Part shown: piece by piece, positions 16,281-24,228 of the stretch
How the letters are laid out: the number at the start of each line of letters is the position of its first letter
Position numbering within the stretch: position 1 is the stretch's first letter
NCBI GenBank assembly: GCA_913062815.1
Contig: CAJXWZ010000001.1
Span: 62,001 to 126,000, forward strand
From: an uncultured Colwellia sp.
GTDB lineage: Bacteria > Pseudomonadota > Gammaproteobacteria > Enterobacterales > Alteromonadaceae
Direction: 5' to 3'
Length of the DNA: 64,000 nucleotides
Position numbers and translations under genes: made by a program
Notes under the pieces: model-generated
Told to the model about the DNA's origin: nothing
The model's database searches: none
Seen by the model: only the letters and a program-made list of their open reading frames with translations

Positions 16281-17288
16281 TTGATTCGCTATACATTATT
16301 GTTGTTATTACTTTTTTCTTTAAGTGCATGCCAACCAAAACAAACAGGCGAGTTCAACATTGTACTACGACTAAGTCATGTCTTTGCTCCTAAAGAAGAG
16401 CTGACCCACTTTATGGAACTTGTCGCCCAACGCATCACGGATAAAACACATGGCGCGGTGAAAATAATGACATTTTCACAGGGACAAATTGCCGCGTATA
16501 AAGATAGTGTAGAAATGGTCGCGCGAGGCGCACATTTTATTTCAGTAGAAGACCCTTCTTATATTGGCGACTATGTTCCAGAGTTCACAGCTTTGGTAGG
16601 ACCTATGCTGTATCAAAATTATGATGAATACATTGCTTTAATCAAAACGCCTTTAGTTCAAGGCTGGGTAAATAAGCTGGAACAAAAAGGCATAAAAGTA
16701 TTGTCTTTGCAGTATATTTTTGGCTTTCGCAATCTAATAACTGACCAAGTAATTACTACTCCAGATGATTTGGCTGGCGTGAAGTTACGCACCCCCGGAA
16801 GTAAGTTATTTATTGAAACCATTAACGCCATGGGAGCGAATGCAACGCCATTGCCATGGGGCGAAACATTTAGTGCTGTACAACAAGGCGTGGTCGATGG
16901 ACTAGAAGGCTCAGAATTCACCAATTTAGGTACCAAGGTATACGAAACAGGAAAGAAGAATGTTGCCTTAACTAATCATTTTTTAGGGACTTGCGGTGTC
17001 TACATTTCAACCGAGGTTTGGCAGAAAATCCCTGAGAAATATCAAAAAATAATTGCTGATGAGTTTAATCGAGGTGCCGATGAAATGGTGACTCTGTTAA
17101 AAACGAAGCATTCACAAGTTGTTGAAGCGTTACAAAGCAATGGTGTGCAATTTAATGACATTGACCGCGCAGCATTTGAACAAAAAACCAGGCCACTTTT
17201 TCAGACGCTGCCAGGGGTAAACGTCGCTATGTATAATCAGATACAAGCAGAGTTGCACAAAATACGCAATAAGAAAGTAGATGAATAA
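16281..17288 (+). CDS. dctP: TRAP transporter solute-binding lipoprotein DctP
   Basis: 335 residues. The start is taken as TTG 16281 because GGAG at 16271-16274 lies 6 bases upstream and the product then begins with a short signal sequence (MIRYTLLLLLLFSLSAC) ending in lipobox LSAC; TTG 16269 is the alternative. The body has the DctP fold landmarks: FSQGQIAAYKDSVEMVARGA, GVKLRTPGSKLFIETINAMG and the strongly conserved LPWGETFSAVQQGVVDGLEG, which includes the Arg/Trp substrate region. It binds a carboxylate-type solute in the periplasm. A lipid anchor is less usual for this family in Gram-negative bacteria. Substrate unknown. Confidence 0.9.
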   Translation: MIRYTLLLLLLFSLSACQPKQTGEFNIVLRLSHVFAPKEELTHFMELVAQRITDKTHGAVKIMTFSQGQIAAYKDSVEMVARGAHFISVEDPSYIGDYVPEFTALVGPMLYQNYDEYIALIKTPLVQGWVNKLEQKGIKVLSLQYIFGFRNLITDQVITTPDDLAGVKLRTPGSKLFIETINAMGANATPLPWGETFSAVQQGVVDGLEGSEFTNLGTKVYETGKKNVALTNHFLGTCGVYISTEVWQKIPEKYQKIIADEFNRGADEMVTLLKTKHSQVVEALQSNGVQFNDIDRAAFEQKTRPLFQTLPGVNVAMYNQIQAELHKIRNKKVDE

Positions 17289-17776
17289 TGAAGCTTAAAT
17301 CACTGATAAACAATATAGAAGAGCTGCTTTGTGCAGGCTTTCTGCTCACTATGATAACTATTGTGATATTCAATGTATTTTCGCGCTATTTATCTAATTA
17401 CTCTCTCTATTGGGCAGAAGAAGTTGCCACTATCTGTTTTGTTTGGGCAGTATTTATGGGCGCAAGTGCAACCTATAAACATAAGATGGATATTGGCATT
17501 GATATGCTGGTGAAGAAAACTTCCCAACAAACCCAAGATAAGATCCGATTATGTGTAAACTTGCTGCTGCTTTTACTAAATGGATATCTGTTTTATATCA
17601 GCATAGTGTTTACTACTATCGCGTTTGATAAGCCAACCGCCGTTTTAGGGGTGAGCTCTGCGGTGGTCAATTCTGCACTTATTGTCAGCTTTGCTTTAAT
17701 CACTTGGCATACATTGCGCTTTTTGGTTACCGATTTCAATAAACTCATACTTAATTCAAAAACGTTCAAAGGGTAA
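17288..17776 (+). CDS. dctQ: TRAP transporter small permease DctQ
   Basis: 162 residues with four transmembrane segments and the DctQ signature WAEEVATICFVWAVFMGAS followed by YKHKMDIGIDML. It joins DctM in the inner membrane to take up the solute delivered by the binding protein using a sodium gradient. The ATG overlaps the dctP stop by one base, and dctM starts 3 bases after its stop. Confidence 0.92.
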   Translation: MKLKSLINNIEELLCAGFLLTMITIVIFNVFSRYLSNYSLYWAEEVATICFVWAVFMGASATYKHKMDIGIDMLVKKTSQQTQDKIRLCVNLLLLLLNGYLFYISIVFTTIAFDKPTAVLGVSSAVVNSALIVSFALITWHTLRFLVTDFNKLILNSKTFKG

Positions 17777-17779
17777 TAT

Positions 17780-19060
17780 ATGGAATATCTACCAATTGCC
17801 ATTGTATTTTTGTTGTACTTTACCGGTATACCTATCGCCTACGCCCTTATAGGTGCTTCGGTCTTTTATTTCACCTTTATAGATGCCGGTATGCCAGCTG
17901 ATTTAGTGCTGCAAAGGTTTGTGAGTGCAACCTCTTCTTTCCCTTTATTAGCCATACCGTTTTTTATAATGGCAGGCTCAGTAATGAATTACTCAGGGAT
18001 AAGTAGCAAGCTAATGCAAATGGCCAGCGTCTTAACTGGCCACTTAGTTGGCGGACTCGCTCAAGTCAACGTAGTCTTAAGTACTATGTTGGGGGGAGTT
18101 TCTGGCTCGGCGAATGCAGATGCTGCCATGCAAAGCAAAATTTTAGTGCCTCAAATGGTCAAAAATGGCTACAGCCCTGCTTTTGCTTCTGCTATTACCG
18201 CTGCTTCTTCGGCCATATCACCGGTAATACCGCCAGGTATTGTACTGATTATTTATGCCCTAATTGCGCAAGTTTCTGTGGGTAAAATGTTTATTGCCGG
18301 CTATGTACCTGGACTCATTATGGCAATGACCCTGATGATTACTGTATCAATTATCTCGAAAAAGCGTGGTTATGCACCCGTTCGTGATAAACGAGCTAAG
18401 GCGAGTGAGGTGGCTCATCAATTTTTTGATTCTGTTTGGGCGTTAGCAATGCCATTTGGTATTATTTTAGGTTTGCGTTTTGGTCTTTTCACGCCAACAG
18501 AAGCTGGCGCGGTTGCCGTATTAGCCTCAGTCCTTATTGGAATATTTGTTTATAAAGAATTAAAAACCAGCCATTTTGTGCCTATTCTAAAAGATACAAT
18601 TTATGGTACAGGCTCGGTGGTACTGATTATTGTTGCCGCCTCAGTTTTTGGTTATTACCTAACATGGGAGCGCATTCCACAAGTTTTGACCCAAGCGCTG
18701 CTAGACCTCACTCAAAATAAGTACCTTATGTTAGCTATCTTAAACGTACTGCTACTTTTATTAGGTATGTTGCTTGAAGGCGGTGCTGCGATGATAATTA
18801 TAGCGCCATTAGTGGTGCCAATCGCCGTACAGTTAGGTATAGATCCCATTCATTTTGGCATGGTAGTTATCGTTAATATTATGCTCGGTGGCATCACACC
18901 ACCGTTTGGCTCTATGATGTTTACCACCTGTACTGTAACCAAAGTTGCCATAGGCGATTTTATTCGAGAAATATGGCCATTTATTTTGGCATTATTAGTG
19001 TCGTTATTAATAATCACCTATATACCTGCATTGGTGCTATTTTTACCTAACTTGATGTAA
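17780..19060 (+). CDS. dctM: TRAP transporter large permease DctM
   Basis: 426 residues with about twelve hydrophobic segments. Typical DctM sequence is seen throughout: FPLLAIPFFIMAGSVMNYSG, GGVSGSANADAAMQSKILVP, SAISPVIPPGIVLIIYAL, FTPTEAGAVAV and GGITPPFGSMMFTTC. It forms the ion-coupled channel of the TRAP system. It is the last gene of the dctPQM operon. The operon is separated from the arsenic genes by a hairpin and an opposed gene, so a shared role is not shown. Confidence 0.93.
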   Translation: MEYLPIAIVFLLYFTGIPIAYALIGASVFYFTFIDAGMPADLVLQRFVSATSSFPLLAIPFFIMAGSVMNYSGISSKLMQMASVLTGHLVGGLAQVNVVLSTMLGGVSGSANADAAMQSKILVPQMVKNGYSPAFASAITAASSAISPVIPPGIVLIIYALIAQVSVGKMFIAGYVPGLIMAMTLMITVSIISKKRGYAPVRDKRAKASEVAHQFFDSVWALAMPFGIILGLRFGLFTPTEAGAVAVLASVLIGIFVYKELKTSHFVPILKDTIYGTGSVVLIIVAASVFGYYLTWERIPQVLTQALLDLTQNKYLMLAILNVLLLLLGMLLEGGAAMIIIAPLVVPIAVQLGIDPIHFGMVVIVNIMLGGITPPFGSMMFTTCTVTKVAIGDFIREIWPFILALLVSLLIITYIPALVLFLPNLM

Positions 19061-19124
19061 ATAGAGTGACCTAACACACTAATTAATTGAGTTCTTCCAG
19101 CTAGTCACCGTGTATTAAATAGCC

Positions 19125-19182
19125 TTGGCGAATCAAATCGACGTGAATAATATAGGTTAAATCACATCGATTTGATGGCCCA
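19125..19182. terminator. long imperfect inverted repeat between convergent genes
   Basis: ATCAAATCGA (19132-19141) plus GTGA (19143-19146) pairs with TCAC (19162-19165) plus TCGATTTGAT (19167-19176). Flanking TTGG/CCAA extends the stem. No strong T-run follows on either strand. It lies between the end of dctM and the end of the opposed membrane-protein gene, so a two-way stop or an mRNA 3'-end stabiliser is likely. Confidence 0.5.
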
Positions 19183-19195
19183 ACACTGGGTAAAT

Positions 19196-19687
19196 TTATG
19201 CAGCTAATTTACTTTTGCGTATTAAGAGAAATTGCGTTACCAGCCCGACTAAATAAATAACCAAAAAGCTTAAATAAAAACCTTTCAATAATGGATCTTC
19301 AATATTAGTAACAATGGGAGCATCTACTGGTAGTCTCATCAACCCATCAGTAATAGCGGGTATCATATGAAACAAAAAGGTTGCTGAAAAACTCATTGCT
19401 TGAAGATAAAGAGAAAACTTACCGAACAAGGTGGTTTTTGCTGTGAGATACCCTACAGCTAACGCCAGTAAGGTTAATATAGCTAACACATGCGCAGCAC
19501 CAAAGCTACCATGTCTATAGATAGCCAGAGCACTTATCGCCGCTATCAAAGTGCATAATAGATAAATTTTACTGCTGGTATGTTCAAGTAAGATAAACCT
19601 ATAACGCGTTAACGAATACAAACCTGACACCAGTGCGATAATAGCAATAAGGGTGTGGAACCAACCAAATAAGGAAATTTCTGGCAT
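19196..19687 (-). CDS. membrane protein divergent from ohrR-like gene
   Basis: 163 residues with about four to five membrane segments (FHTLIAIIALVSGLYSL, YLLCTLIAAISALAIY, VLAILTLLALAVGYLTA, SFLVIYLVGLVTQFLLI). FHMIPAITDGLMRLP near the third and fourth helices contains conserved-looking His, Asp and Pro. It resembles DUF2306-like small membrane proteins, but I am not certain of the family. GGAGAAA precedes the ATG. One of two matching palindromes lies in its predicted promoter spacer, so it is probably the direct target of the divergent regulator. Confidence 0.7.
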   Translation of the reverse strand: MPEISLFGWFHTLIAIIALVSGLYSLTRYRFILLEHTSSKIYLLCTLIAAISALAIYRHGSFGAAHVLAILTLLALAVGYLTAKTTLFGKFSLYLQAMSFSATFLFHMIPAITDGLMRLPVDAPIVTNIEDPLLKGFYLSFLVIYLVGLVTQFLLIRKSKLAA

Positions 19688-19715
19688 TACATTTTCTCCA
19701 AATCAACAAATAAAA

Positions 19716-19733
19716 TAGATTGCACACAATATA
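19716..19733. promoter_or_regulatory. operator half of the ohrR intergenic region (site 1)
   Basis: TAGATTGCACACAATATA matches 15 of 18 bases of the perfect palindrome at 19774-19791. On the minus strand it lies in the spacer between TTGCAG and TATTTT (17 bp apart), a sigma-70-like promoter for the divergent membrane gene. A bound repressor there would block it. Confidence 0.6.
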
Positions 19734-19750
19734 ACTGCAAGCAACCTTAG

Positions 19751-19791
19751 TTGAAAAGGTAACACAACACAAGTATATTGTGCACAATATA
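19751..19791 (+). promoter_or_regulatory. ohrR-like promoter with perfect palindromic operator (site 2)
   Basis: TTGAAA (19751-19756), a 17-base spacer and TATATT (19774-19779) form a good sigma-70 promoter. The -10 is the first part of the perfect 18-bp palindrome TATATTGTGCACAATATA (19774-19791). This suggests autorepression by the MarR/OhrR product encoded from 19816. Confidence 0.65.
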
Positions 19792-19815
19792 AAGCATAAT
19801 TTAGGTTTAACGCAG

Positions 19816-20292
19816 ATGGCTCAAGTATCTAATTCACATAATCAAGACACTATGGAGCAACTTGTGCTTGAAAACCAAGTTTGCTTTGCTTTATATAATG
19901 CAACAAATACCATGATTAGAGCTTATCGTCCTTTACTAGAAGCATTGAACCTTACTTACCCACAGTATTTAGTCATGCTTGTTTTGTGGAATAATAATGG
20001 CATTAATGTCAAAAACCTAGGTAAGCAACTTCACTTGGATTCAGGGACACTGACCCCGCTACTAAAACGCCTTGAAGCAAAAGGTATTATCGTTCGAAAG
20101 CGTAACAAAATAGATGAGCGCAGCCGTGATATGTACTTAACTAAAGATGGAGCAGCACTTAAGGCAAAAGCAGAAAAAATACCTGAGTCACTTTTTTGTA
20201 AAACAGGCTTAGCTAAAGAAGAAGCAATGTTACTGAAGTCAATATGTGAACATGCAACTAGAAATCTAAAGTCACAAGAAATAAAAGAGTAA
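19816..20292 (+). CDS. ohrR: MarR-family regulator, OhrR-like
   Basis: 158 residues from ATG 19816. The longer frame from GTG 19780 begins inside the operator palindrome and is rejected. The N-terminal LENQVCFALYNA contains the reactive cysteine (Cys23 here) that senses organic hydroperoxides in OhrR proteins. The winged helix follows: LNLTYPQYLVMLVLW, then LGKQLHLDSGTLTPLLKRLE and the wing KRNKIDERSRDMYLT. OhrR normally represses an ohr peroxiredoxin; no ohr gene is adjacent. Instead a membrane protein is divergent and shares matching palindromes, so the target may differ. Confidence 0.85.
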   Translation: MAQVSNSHNQDTMEQLVLENQVCFALYNATNTMIRAYRPLLEALNLTYPQYLVMLVLWNNNGINVKNLGKQLHLDSGTLTPLLKRLEAKGIIVRKRNKIDERSRDMYLTKDGAALKAKAEKIPESLFCKTGLAKEEAMLLKSICEHATRNLKSQEIKE

Positions 20293-20314
20293 CGCCATCC
20301 TTGGCAAGGATTAT

Positions 20315-21691
20315 TTATACTAAAAAGCCTAAAGGCGCTGTGCCGCTTGCACTATCATAGAACCTACTTGCATTAGGTAAAATGTCGTTTAGCTCGCTTG
20401 GTGAAACACCAAACCATAAAGCTAATTCAGCAAAATACTGATCTAGGGAAGTCGTCGGCATTAAGACGCCCCTACCTGTATCGAGCGGGTTATTTAACGC
20501 CAAACTTGGGTATTCACCATAAACCTGCCCGCCTTTTACTGCCCCTCCCATGATCATAGCATTACCGCCCCAACCATGGTCAGAGCCACGACCGTTTGAT
20601 GATAAAGTTCTAGCAAAATCAGAGGTAGTAAAGGTGGTAACGTTTTGTGCTAAACCAAGCTCTTGCATAGCCGCTTGAAACGCGGATAAACCATCATTAA
20701 GGGGTTTTACCATACGCTCCATATTAGCAATGGTCTCATCATGATGATCCCAACCGCCAAAAGTCACAAAAAAGGTTTGTCGCTTCATACCCAACAATTG
20801 ATTTGCTGCAATGGTTTTCGCCACCATGTGCATTTGCGCAGAAAATTCATCAGCCGCAAATGTGGTGTTTAGCTTTTGTCCCCCAAGTATTGCCGCTTCA
20901 AATTCGCCATTTGCTGAAATAGCCTCGTTAAATACTTTTCGGTAGCTTCGTCTAAAGGGGCTTACATAGCTGTCATTGCTATAAATAGTAGTTAAGGCTT
21001 GATTAAGTTCTTCAAACTCACTGGTGACCAGAGAAGGAGTAGCTTTTTCACCGGTTAAAATACTAAAGCTATCGGTAGTTTGTCCCGCTTGAAATTCATT
21101 AGATCCCGACGTAGAAATACTCATCGATATACGCTTATTGGAATTATGAGTAGATAATCTATCAGCAATTCTTCCTCCCCATCCAGAGTTAGCTCGAATA
21201 TCAGGTAAAGCCGTTTGCCATTGGCTAATTTGATCTGAATGGGAAAATAGCCCCAAAGGTAATTTAGCCGTACCATTGTGAAGCGCTTGAGTACTCGTTG
21301 GTTCAACTAAGGTACCAACATTACTTAAAAATGCTACTTGCCCTTGGTTATATAAGGATTGCATACCCGTTAATCTGGGGTGTAATCCTAAGGTTCGCCC
21401 ATTGTTTTCGGCATTATTTAAGGATAATAAAGCCTCCTGAGGTAAGGCTAGATCTGCACGAGTATTTTTGTACTCTTGATAAGCAACATTATCCTTGGGA
21501 ACTAATAAATTAAAGGAATCAGCCCCTCCTGCTAACAGTACACAGACCAAGGCTTTATAGTCATTATTAGTTTGTGCGCTAGCATTCGCCATAGCGCCAA
21601 GTTGGGCAGTGCCTAGTAAAGCCGCCGTTGTCACTCCGGTTTTACCACTTAGCTTTAAAAAATTACGTCTAGATAGATGATTATTCTTCAT
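20315..21691 (-). CDS. DUF1501 protein with Tat signal
   Basis: 458 residues. The N-terminus carries a twin-arginine export signal (SRRNFLKLSG) and a hydrophobic stretch ending near NASA. The DUF1501 (PF07394) fold, related to alkaline phosphatase/sulfatase, is seen as LVCVLLAGGADSFNLLVP, LGLHPRLTGMQSLYNQGQ, TFFVTFGGWDHHDET, TTSDFARTLSSNG and GSDHGWGGNAM. The Asp/His residues in these motifs look like a metal site. It is almost always paired with a DUF1800 protein, as here (55 bp apart, same strand). Function not established. Confidence 0.9.
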   Translation of the reverse strand: MKNNHLSRRNFLKLSGKTGVTTAALLGTAQLGAMANASAQTNNDYKALVCVLLAGGADSFNLLVPKDNVAYQEYKNTRADLALPQEALLSLNNAENNGRTLGLHPRLTGMQSLYNQGQVAFLSNVGTLVEPTSTQALHNGTAKLPLGLFSHSDQISQWQTALPDIRANSGWGGRIADRLSTHNSNKRISMSISTSGSNEFQAGQTTDSFSILTGEKATPSLVTSEFEELNQALTTIYSNDSYVSPFRRSYRKVFNEAISANGEFEAAILGGQKLNTTFAADEFSAQMHMVAKTIAANQLLGMKRQTFFVTFGGWDHHDETIANMERMVKPLNDGLSAFQAAMQELGLAQNVTTFTTSDFARTLSSNGRGSDHGWGGNAMIMGGAVKGGQVYGEYPSLALNNPLDTGRGVLMPTTSLDQYFAELALWFGVSPSELNDILPNASRFYDSASGTAPLGFLV

Positions 21692-21746
21692 ATTAAATAC
21701 CTCTTAAATTAACTTATTACAACTTTGTGCTCGACATTAAGCGAAG

Positions 21747-24107
21747 CTAAAGTGCTATGGCAAAATCAGGTGATGTCGCTATCAGGTAAATAGCTTTCTG
21801 CACTTTTAATAGCGGCTCAGGTTCGTTATTGACAATCTGTCTAACAACATTACGGGTATGCTCAGTTAATGTTCCGTAGGTTAGTAAGGTATCTAACCTG
21901 TTGATTAATTCCTCTGTATTACTTGCTAAAGCCAACTCTTGTTCAAAACTAACGTTTTGCGGCGCAAGGTTACCAACAGCGTCTTCTATATGGCCCGATT
22001 GTACCCACCAAGCAATAATATTTTTAATTTCAATAATGGTGGTAGAAGTGGTTATTTGAAATTCAGGGGCAACTAAACCCGCCGCTTTCAATTCACCATT
22101 AGGAACATAATTGGGTTGAAAGAAGTTAAAGACACTGGGTGAAAACATCACATACTGTCTTATTTGGCGTAACACTTCATAGCCATCACCAGAGTAATTT
22201 CGGTCGGGTGTGGTGGCATTAAATGCTCTTGCCAAACGCAAAAGCCTTAAGAATGGCTCCCGAAGACGCCCTGGATTTTGTGTCGCTTGATTAGGTATCG
22301 CTCTCGCTTCAGGATCTAACAATATTGCGCGAATAACGGCTTTCATATCTCCACGAACTCCAGTAGTGTCACCATTAAAAGCGGCACTCACACGTTCTAT
22401 ATAGGTTGGACTAGGGTTTGATTTTACTAATCGCTGAATTAGTTGTTTACCAATAAACGGCGCAACATTGGGGTGATTAAATAAATTATTAATAGCGGCA
22501 TCAAGGTCTTCAGCGCCACTTTGACCACTAGGAACTAGTGTGCCATTCAGTAGATGTTTCTCTCCGAGAGAATGATGTTCATCATACATTTTCAGCGGCT
22601 TAAGGTTATATTCTGGATCATAGAATTCATCACTTAGGTGAGACATACCAAAACCCTGCGCTGAATCATAACTTAAGCCGGTAAATATTTTGGCGAATTC
22701 TCTGATCTCATCTTGACCATAAGTCGCAATATCCTTGCCATTAGCGTCTTTTTTCCGACTACCATCTTGATTTAGTTCAAATAAACCAATGGTAAACAGC
22801 TGCATCACTTCTCTAGCAAAGTTTTCATCAGGGAAAGTCCCAGCTGTTTCATCTGCTTTTGCATTATTCAGATGGCTAAGATAAATTGCCATGGCTGAAT
22901 TTAGTGAAATGCCTTTGAGTAAATCCTTGAAGTTGCCAAAACTGTGGGAGAGTAAAGTATCGTAGTACGCACTTACCATATATGGGGTCTCACCTATCTC
23001 CTCCACCGTTTGTGAAACCACAAAAAGCTCGCTGAGTGCAAGTGCCACGCGTTGGCGTAATAGATCAGGTGAAGTCATTGCTTGTGTCCACCAGGCATGC
23101 ATATGCCATTTTGCCGGACTACCAAATATTTCAGACTCACCGAGTTCTAGTTCTGTTAAGTAGTGAGTGTACGGATATAATAATCCGATAGGTTGCTCAA
23201 ATTGAGTCTCTAGCCACACTTCTTCTCCTAACGTGGCAACCAGCGATATAGTGGCATAATCAGCACCTAACGTTGCTTGAGACAAGAACCGAGAAGCAGC
23301 ATCAGCGGAGCTTTTGTCTACCGTTAATATAGATTTATCTGCAGTAGGATTGGGATTTTCGTATCCTGTTTGAGCGGTGCCTGCGTCTTCGTCTTGATCG
23401 CAGTCTTCATCGTCTTCATCACACTCTGGCAATTCAGGCTCACACTCTTCGTCTTCCTCGTCATCACATGCTGGCAATTCAGGCTCGCACTCTTCCTCTT
23501 CTTCATCACATTCAGGTAACTCAGGCTCGCATTCTTCCTCTTCTTCATCACATTCAGGTAACTCAGGCTCACACTCTTCGTCTTCCTCGTCATCACATGC
23601 TGGTAACTCAGGCTCGCACTCTTCCTCTTCTTCATCACATTCAGGTAACTCAGGCTCGCACTCTTCCTCTTCTTCGTCATCACATGCTGGTAACTCAGGC
23701 TCGCACTCTTCGTCTTCTTCATCACACTCTGGCAATTCAGGCTCGCACTCTTCATCATCCTCATCACATGCTGGTAACTCAGGCTCGCACTCTTCATCAT
23801 CCTCATCACACTCTGGTAACTCAGGCTCGCACTCTTCCTCTTCGTCATCACATGCTGGTAGTTTAGGCAGTTCAAAACATACGTCAAAATGTTCATCACA
23901 ACGTTCTCTTAATCCATTTTCAGTGCTCATTCTAAACGCTAAAAGCCTAGCAGAGTTGAGCTCTTGACGACCCTCCATCGTTCTTGAACTTGCTTCACTG
24001 CTTGCCAATAACGTGCTAAACGATAAGCAAACACTTAGCATGCTTGTAGAAAGTTTCCGGCTAATTGTCTTGTCAAAGATTATTGAATTGTTACTTCTTT
24101 TCATCAT
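21747..24107 (-). CDS. exported DUF1800 protein with acidic Cys repeats
   Basis: 786 residues with ribosome binding site GAAGGG just before ATGATG. A signal peptide (LSTSMLSVCLSFSTLLASSEA) is followed by an acidic low-complexity segment at about residues 80-240, and then the DUF1800 domain (PF08811): RFLSQATLGADYATI, WHMHAWWTQAMTSPDLLRQR, NFAREVMQLFTIGLFELN and PFIGKQLIQRLVKSNPSP. The acidic part has 11 units of the form P-[AE]-C-D-acidic-C-E-P-E-L of 14-15 residues, each with two cysteines. DUF1800/DUF1501 pairs are exported and of unknown function. The downstream partner follows directly. The acidic repeat is an addition to the family core. Confidence 0.88.
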   Translation of the reverse strand: MMKRSNNSIIFDKTISRKLSTSMLSVCLSFSTLLASSEASSRTMEGRQELNSARLLAFRMSTENGLRERCDEHFDVCFELPKLPACDDEEEECEPELPECDEDDEECEPELPACDEDDEECEPELPECDEEDEECEPELPACDDEEEEECEPELPECDEEEEECEPELPACDDEEDEECEPELPECDEEEEECEPELPECDEEEEECEPELPACDDEEDEECEPELPECDEDDEDCDQDEDAGTAQTGYENPNPTADKSILTVDKSSADAASRFLSQATLGADYATISLVATLGEEVWLETQFEQPIGLLYPYTHYLTELELGESEIFGSPAKWHMHAWWTQAMTSPDLLRQRVALALSELFVVSQTVEEIGETPYMVSAYYDTLLSHSFGNFKDLLKGISLNSAMAIYLSHLNNAKADETAGTFPDENFAREVMQLFTIGLFELNQDGSRKKDANGKDIATYGQDEIREFAKIFTGLSYDSAQGFGMSHLSDEFYDPEYNLKPLKMYDEHHSLGEKHLLNGTLVPSGQSGAEDLDAAINNLFNHPNVAPFIGKQLIQRLVKSNPSPTYIERVSAAFNGDTTGVRGDMKAVIRAILLDPEARAIPNQATQNPGRLREPFLRLLRLARAFNATTPDRNYSGDGYEVLRQIRQYVMFSPSVFNFFQPNYVPNGELKAAGLVAPEFQITTSTTIIEIKNIIAWWVQSGHIEDAVGNLAPQNVSFEQELALASNTEELINRLDTLLTYGTLTEHTRNVVRQIVNNEPEPLLKVQKAIYLIATSPDFAIAL
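23400..23861 (-). repeat. tandem 42-45 bp repeats in the DUF1800 gene
   Basis: Eleven in-frame repeats encoding PELP[EA]CDx(4-5)EECE. Unit lengths alternate between 42 and 45 bases, so they differ by whole codons. Near-identical neighbours at the DNA level suggest recent expansion by slippage or unequal recombination. There is no spacer structure like a CRISPR. Confidence 0.9.
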
Positions 24108-24228
24108 TCACCCTTCTTTAAGTCATAGTAAGAAAAAGCGTTGAAACTAGCTTTTAGTTCTTTGACGAGTGAAGTGATAAATTGAGGAATAAAAAAATAA
24201 AATATTATTGAATAAAAAGCTGAATAGG

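Noticed and set aside
20297..20311. Terminator after the ohrR-like gene
   Set aside because: ATCCTT/AAGGAT with a 3-base loop is short and followed by a broken T-tract; not strong enough to call.
23400..23861. Regular repeats resembling a CRISPR array
   Set aside because: They are in-frame protein repeats with units differing by whole codons and no unique spacers; no cas genes are near.
23324..23899. Overlapping open frames on both strands of the repeat region
   Set aside because: They arise from the biased composition of the acidic repeat and have no ribosome binding sites or family match.
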